Origin: CAYNHT01 sp964397485
Lineage (GTDB): Bacteria > Bacillota_I > Bacilli_A > RF39 > UBA660
Assembly: GCA_964397485.1 (NCBI GenBank)
Contig: CAYNHT010000001.1
Coordinates: forward strand, 186,001-250,000
Reading direction: 5' to 3'
Length of the DNA: 64,000 bases
The notes under the pieces were generated by a model. That model did not search any database. It was not told the origin of the DNA and worked only from the letters and a program-made list of their open reading frames with translations. A program made the position numbers and the translations under genes. This document shows, one piece after another, positions 61,364 to 64,000 of this stretch; positions within the stretch are counted from its first letter, which is position 1, and each line of letters starts with the position of its first letter.

Positions 61364-62566
61364 TTATTTCTTTTTCATTTCTAATTTTTCAATACATTTG
61401 TACATGCATTCTCGTATACTCTTTTCTCGAGGATCATTTACTCCATAGTATCCCATTTTTCTTGTTAAATAAGCATATCCAATTTGTTTTTCATAATCAC
61501 AGAAGGCAAAAGAACCTGTTGCACCTAAAAATCCAAATGCTTTACTATTTTGTGAAAAATTAAATGTTGGATCGGGTTTCATAAAACCAATCCCATATCG
61601 TGTATTTATATTCATTACCTTATCTAGGTAACCGTTTTCAGGATTTTCTGGCTCATTATTTAAATAATTTAGTGTATCTTGTTTAATTCCTAGTTCTTTT
61701 CCACCAGTAGATAGTATACTGTAAAGATAAGCAACTGATCTTGCTGTACCAATTCCATTACCCGATGGTTGTTCAACTTTCCAAGTATCCCTGCTGTTTG
61801 GATTATAACCTTTTATGAGTGTCATTGATTTTACAAAAGGTGAATTTATGTTAACCATTACTTGGCGTATTCCCTTTGGCATCTTATTTAAGTTGAATAA
61901 TGACAAAAACGGGTTTATCATCTTTATTTCGGATATCTTGCTATCATGAATAGTATCTGGCAAGCCTATATAAAAATCTAACTTTAATGGTACTGCAATT
62001 TCCTCATGAAAATATTGACCTAAACTTCGTTTCTTTATATCTACCCTTCTCACTAATTCTCCTAAATAAAAACCAACAATTGTTGCCTGATAACCTTGAT
62101 GCTTACCGGGTTCCCACATTGGTTTAGCTGATGATACAATACTAGCCACCTTATCATAATCGGATAATTCAGAAATAAGTAGTTTTTCATCTAGTAAAAC
62201 TAGACCAGCTTGATGCGACAACAATTGTCTAATTGTAATATATTCTTTGTTATTTTTGGCAAATTCAGGCCAGTATTTAGAAACCCTTTCTTCATAATCA
62301 ATTAATCCTTCCGAATGAAGTTTTGCCATAACAATGGAAGCTATCCCTTTTGTCGCTGAAAAAATAAGTGTCATGGTATTTTCTTCCCAGCATTGTTTTT
62401 TCTTTCTGTATCCTCCCCATAAATCTACTACCTTTTCGCCTTTATAATATATTGTACATGCCGCACCAACTTCTCCTCTTTTCTTGAAGTTATTCTCGAA
62501 TTCCAATCTTACTGATTCAAATCCAGGCTTTACAATACCCAAAACTAAATTTCTTTTATTTGTCAT
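61364..62566 (-). CDS. Serine hydrolase, beta-lactamase class C / EstB-like (400 aa)
   Basis: Penicillin-binding-protein-like fold: catalytic SxxK at Ser70-Ala-Thr-Lys73 (IFSATKGIAS), a tyrosine motif in HQGYQATIVGFYLGELV, and a late GATGSF-type segment in place of KTG. There is no signal peptide, so it should be cytoplasmic, which favours an esterase or transesterase over an antibiotic-degrading beta-lactamase. The ATG follows AAGGAG. It precedes the bacteriocin operon on the same strand but a link is not shown. Confidence 0.85.
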   Translation of the reverse strand: MTNKRNLVLGIVKPGFESVRLEFENNFKKRGEVGAACTIYYKGEKVVDLWGGYRKKKQCWEENTMTLIFSATKGIASIVMAKLHSEGLIDYEERVSKYWPEFAKNNKEYITIRQLLSHQAGLVLLDEKLLISELSDYDKVASIVSSAKPMWEPGKHQGYQATIVGFYLGELVRRVDIKKRSLGQYFHEEIAVPLKLDFYIGLPDTIHDSKISEIKMINPFLSLFNLNKMPKGIRQVMVNINSPFVKSMTLIKGYNPNSRDTWKVEQPSGNGIGTARSVAYLYSILSTGGKELGIKQDTLNYLNNEPENPENGYLDKVMNINTRYGIGFMKPDPTFNFSQNSKAFGFLGATGSFAFCDYEKQIGYAYLTRKMGYYGVNDPREKSIRECMYKCIEKLEMKKK

Positions 62567-62667
62567 AATTTTAACTCCTTTTACTAACGCATTCTTTACA
62601 TTATATCATATTTAAGATATAATTTTATAGTAAACTATTTAGTCAACAAAAGATTGGAGGAGTATTA

Positions 62668-63066
62668 ATGAAAAAAATAGTTGCTTCATACTTAATTTTT
62701 ATTGGAATATCAATGATTGGTGCTTGGATAATGTTTTATGTAACAGGAAGTATACCGGAGTTAGAAACAACACCAGTTCAGATTAGTATGCATTTATTAG
62801 CAGAATTTTCAACTGCTTTGCTACTCGTCATTGCAGGTATATCAATGTTAAAAAATAAAGTGTGGTCACAGCAGATTTATTTCTTATCAATGGGAATGCT
62901 TTTATATACTTTAATACAAAGCCCCGGTTACTTTTTTGAACAAAAAGAATACCCATTAGTAATTATGTTTGCATTATTTTTTGTTATTGGTGTAATTTTT
63001 ACTATTATTATGGTAAAAAGTTATATAAAACAAGAGGCAGCAAACAAAAAAAGTCTATCAAGTTAG
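62668..63066 (+). CDS. Small four-TM membrane protein, unknown (132 aa)
   Basis: Four hydrophobic segments (about residues 5-25, 42-60, 70-85 and 95-117) with SMHLLAEFSTALLLVIAGIS in the second. GGAGGAG precedes the ATG. I do not recognise the family. Isolated between divergent and convergent neighbours; it shares its terminator with rsmD. Confidence 0.75.
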   Translation: MKKIVASYLIFIGISMIGAWIMFYVTGSIPELETTPVQISMHLLAEFSTALLLVIAGISMLKNKVWSQQIYFLSMGMLLYTLIQSPGYFFEQKEYPLVIMFALFFVIGVIFTIIMVKSYIKQEAANKKSLSS

Positions 63067-63075
63067 ACTTTTTTT
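63046..63075. terminator. Bidirectional terminator
   Basis: AAAAAAAGTCTA and TAGACTTTTTTT arms with a 6-base loop contain the ends of the membrane-protein gene and rsmD. Confidence 0.9.
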
Positions 63076-63605
63076 AATATTTTAATATTTTTAGAACCAT
63101 ATTTTTTTTCTTTAATACATTCTAAAAATTCATTTTCAAAGTTTTCCTGCTCATATTCGCATACAATATAACCACCATCATTAAGCAAATCATAATTTGT
63201 GATTAAATCTATTGATTGTTTTATAAACGTATTATTGTATGGTGGGTCTAATAATATTAAGTCAAATTTAATATTATTATCTTTAAAATGCTGCAATGCC
63301 TGTTTATAATCTTTACTAACAATATGATATTCTTCGTTTACTCTTAGTTTTGTTAGGTTATCTTGTAAGGTTTTTATTGCTATGTTATTGTTGTCAACAA
63401 AATAACAAGCCCTGGCCCCATTACTTATTGCTTCAATTCCAAGAGCACCACTGCCGGCAAATAAATCTAGACATACACTATCTTTGATTGAACCTTGTAT
63501 GAGAGCAAACATCGATTCTTTTATACGATCCATTGTTGGTCTTGTTCCATTAATATCAAATCCATTAAGATTAGCTCTTTTGTATTTTCCACTTACTACT
63601 CTCAT
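63063..63605 (-). CDS. rsmD: 16S rRNA m2G966 methyltransferase RsmD (180 aa)
   Basis: SAM-dependent methyltransferase of 16S rRNA. Starts MRVVSGKYKRANLNG; has RPTMDRIKESMF, the SAM motif CLDLFAGSGALGIEAISNGA and the catalytic LILLDPPYN. Full length. The ATG follows AGAGGAG. Bacillus has the same ylbD-ylbE-...-rsmD order, with ylbF and ylbG between, which are absent here. Confidence 0.96.
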   Translation of the reverse strand: MRVVSGKYKRANLNGFDINGTRPTMDRIKESMFALIQGSIKDSVCLDLFAGSGALGIEAISNGARACYFVDNNNIAIKTLQDNLTKLRVNEEYHIVSKDYKQALQHFKDNNIKFDLILLDPPYNNTFIKQSIDLITNYDLLNDGGYIVCEYEQENFENEFLECIKEKKYGSKNIKILKKV

Positions 63606-63636
63606 ATAATCAACTCCTCTTATCTATTTTACCATA

Positions 63637-63858
63637 TTATTTTAGAGTTGACATCAAGGCTTGAATCATTTCTATATTTTCTAAAACTTTGTTGATTCTA
63701 TCAACTGGTCTCAATTTATATTTTTCTTTTACTTCTTCCTCAAATGTTTTAAAAGCCTCAGGTGATCTATTTAAAGTTTTATACCAATAGGAATTTTCCC
63801 TTATATATTTCTGATAATTTGGATTATTTTTTATTTTAAATTGAATATCTAAATTCAT
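63637..63858 (-). CDS. YlbE-like protein (73 aa)
   Basis: A small protein with YIRENSYWYKTLNRSPEAFK and EKYKLRPVDRINKVLE, matching the layout of YlbE-like proteins (IRxxPxWYRxLSRxP followed by a basic helix). The ATG overlaps the stop of the YlbD-like gene (TAATG). Function unknown; the family is found in endospore formers. Confidence 0.8.
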   Translation of the reverse strand: MNLDIQFKIKNNPNYQKYIRENSYWYKTLNRSPEAFKTFEEEVKEKYKLRPVDRINKVLENIEMIQALMSTLK

Positions 63859-64000
63859 TAATCCTCGAAATGTTTATACAAGGGACGTGGCTTATATTCT
63901 TCTTTTTGATTAGTCGTATTTCCATCTTTAGTTGAAAAATCTTGTAGTACACCTACTACTCTTTGAATATTACCAATTCCAGTTTGTACACTATCTAAAT
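63858..64000 (-). CDS. YlbD-like putative spore coat protein, C-terminal fragment
   Basis: Partial frame running off the right edge and ending TAA at 63858. The visible tail is QTGIGNIQRVVGVLQDF, then a Thr/Asn/Lys linker and YKPRPLYKHFED. The final RPLYKxFED recalls the YlbD putative coat-protein tail, and the order before ylbE fits. The upstream part is outside the window. Confidence 0.65.
   Translation of the reverse strand, partial: LDSVQTGIGNIQRVVGVLQDFSTKDGNTTNQKEEYKPRPLYKHFED

Noticed and set aside
61364..62566. Antibiotic-inactivating beta-lactamase
   Set aside because: SxxK is present but there is no signal peptide or KTG motif, so an intracellular esterase-type function is more likely.
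1..64000. Possible reassignment of TAA or TGA codons, suggested by two in-frame TAA interruptions
   Set aside because: TAA ends most genes here, often inside terminators or overlapping the next start, and tryptophans in conserved motifs are encoded by TGG. Two isolated interruptions are better explained by nonsense mutations.
1..64000. tRNA, rRNA genes, CRISPR arrays or insertion sequences
   Set aside because: None seen on either strand; repeats found are the pilin-lectin duplication and the ABC ATPase duplication only.

Overview
The window is about 30% GC, densely coded and mostly on the minus strand. It looks like the chromosome of a spore-forming, low-GC Firmicute of the Bacilli side, probably an uncultured gut-type lineage; that last point is inference. 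The evidence is gene content and order. Several blocks match the Bacillus subtilis gene order as I know it, with some genes missing: (1) aspS-hisS-dtd-rel-secDF-comN-spoVB-DUF421-yrzE-tgt (1-14.8 kb); (2) yneF-sirA-tkt-(small gene in the yneA position)-lexA (17-20.7 kb); (3) murG-murB-divIB-ftsA-ftsZ-spoIIGA-sigE-sigG-ylmC (31.2-39 kb); (4) rpsU-yqeY (57.4-58.1 kb); (5) ylbD-ylbE-rsmD (63-64 kb). Sporulation is represented by SpoIIGA, pro-sigma-E, sigma-G, SirA, SpoVB, YlmC/YmxH and YlbD-like genes. I saw no tRNA, rRNA, CRISPR array, IS element or reverse transcriptase. No gene-free stretch exceeds 300 bases.

Layout: 0-3.5 kb is a T-box-controlled nitroreductase-hisS-aspS operon; the T-box probably reads Asp (GAC). 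3.5-9.8 kb holds an AI-2E-type exporter, dtd, rel, secDF and a ComN-like gene. 9.9-17.2 kb holds spoVB, membrane proteins, tgt, murF, a class I amidotransferase and yneF. 17.2-20.7 kb holds sirA, tkt and a divergent SOS region with two LexA boxes. 20.7-23.8 kb holds rhomboid, tspO, a pseudouridine synthase and lspA.

The most unusual part is 24.0-27.4 kb. Two tandem genes fuse a type IV-pilin-like N-terminus to a C-type-lectin/formylglycine-enzyme-like domain. The last ~45 codons differ almost only at first and second codon positions, while the DNA upstream is identical for 238 bp. This is the signature of variable repeats of a diversity-generating retroelement (DGR) whose reverse transcriptase and template lie outside the window. 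One of the two genes has an in-frame TAA exactly between pilin and lectin parts. A third paralogue (39.1-40.7 kb) lacks the hypervariable pattern.

27.5-30 kb is a compact flavin-based extracellular-electron-transfer-like locus (ApbE, EetA-like, EetB-like, FMN lipoprotein). 40.8-49.4 kb is a two-component system followed by two paralogous ATPase/FtsX-permease pairs; a shared TTATG(A/T)C-type motif lies upstream of all three transcription units. 49.4-50.6 kb is a duplicated-domain surface protein broken by an in-frame TAA. 50.7-52.8 kb is glmS behind a glmS ribozyme. 52.8-57.4 kb holds a dicarboxylate/amino-acid symporter, a redox pair (thioredoxin plus thioredoxin-CcdA fusion), a pentapeptide-repeat protein and a cysteine desulfurase.

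58.2-61.3 kb is a complete, compact bacteriocin operon: C39-peptidase ABC exporter, small HlyD-like accessory protein, two unlisted double-glycine-leader peptides (46 and 55 aa), and a 59-aa hydrophobic candidate immunity protein. The tail of that last protein resembles the tail of one of the bacteriocin peptides. Factor-independent terminators are frequent and often overlap stop codons.
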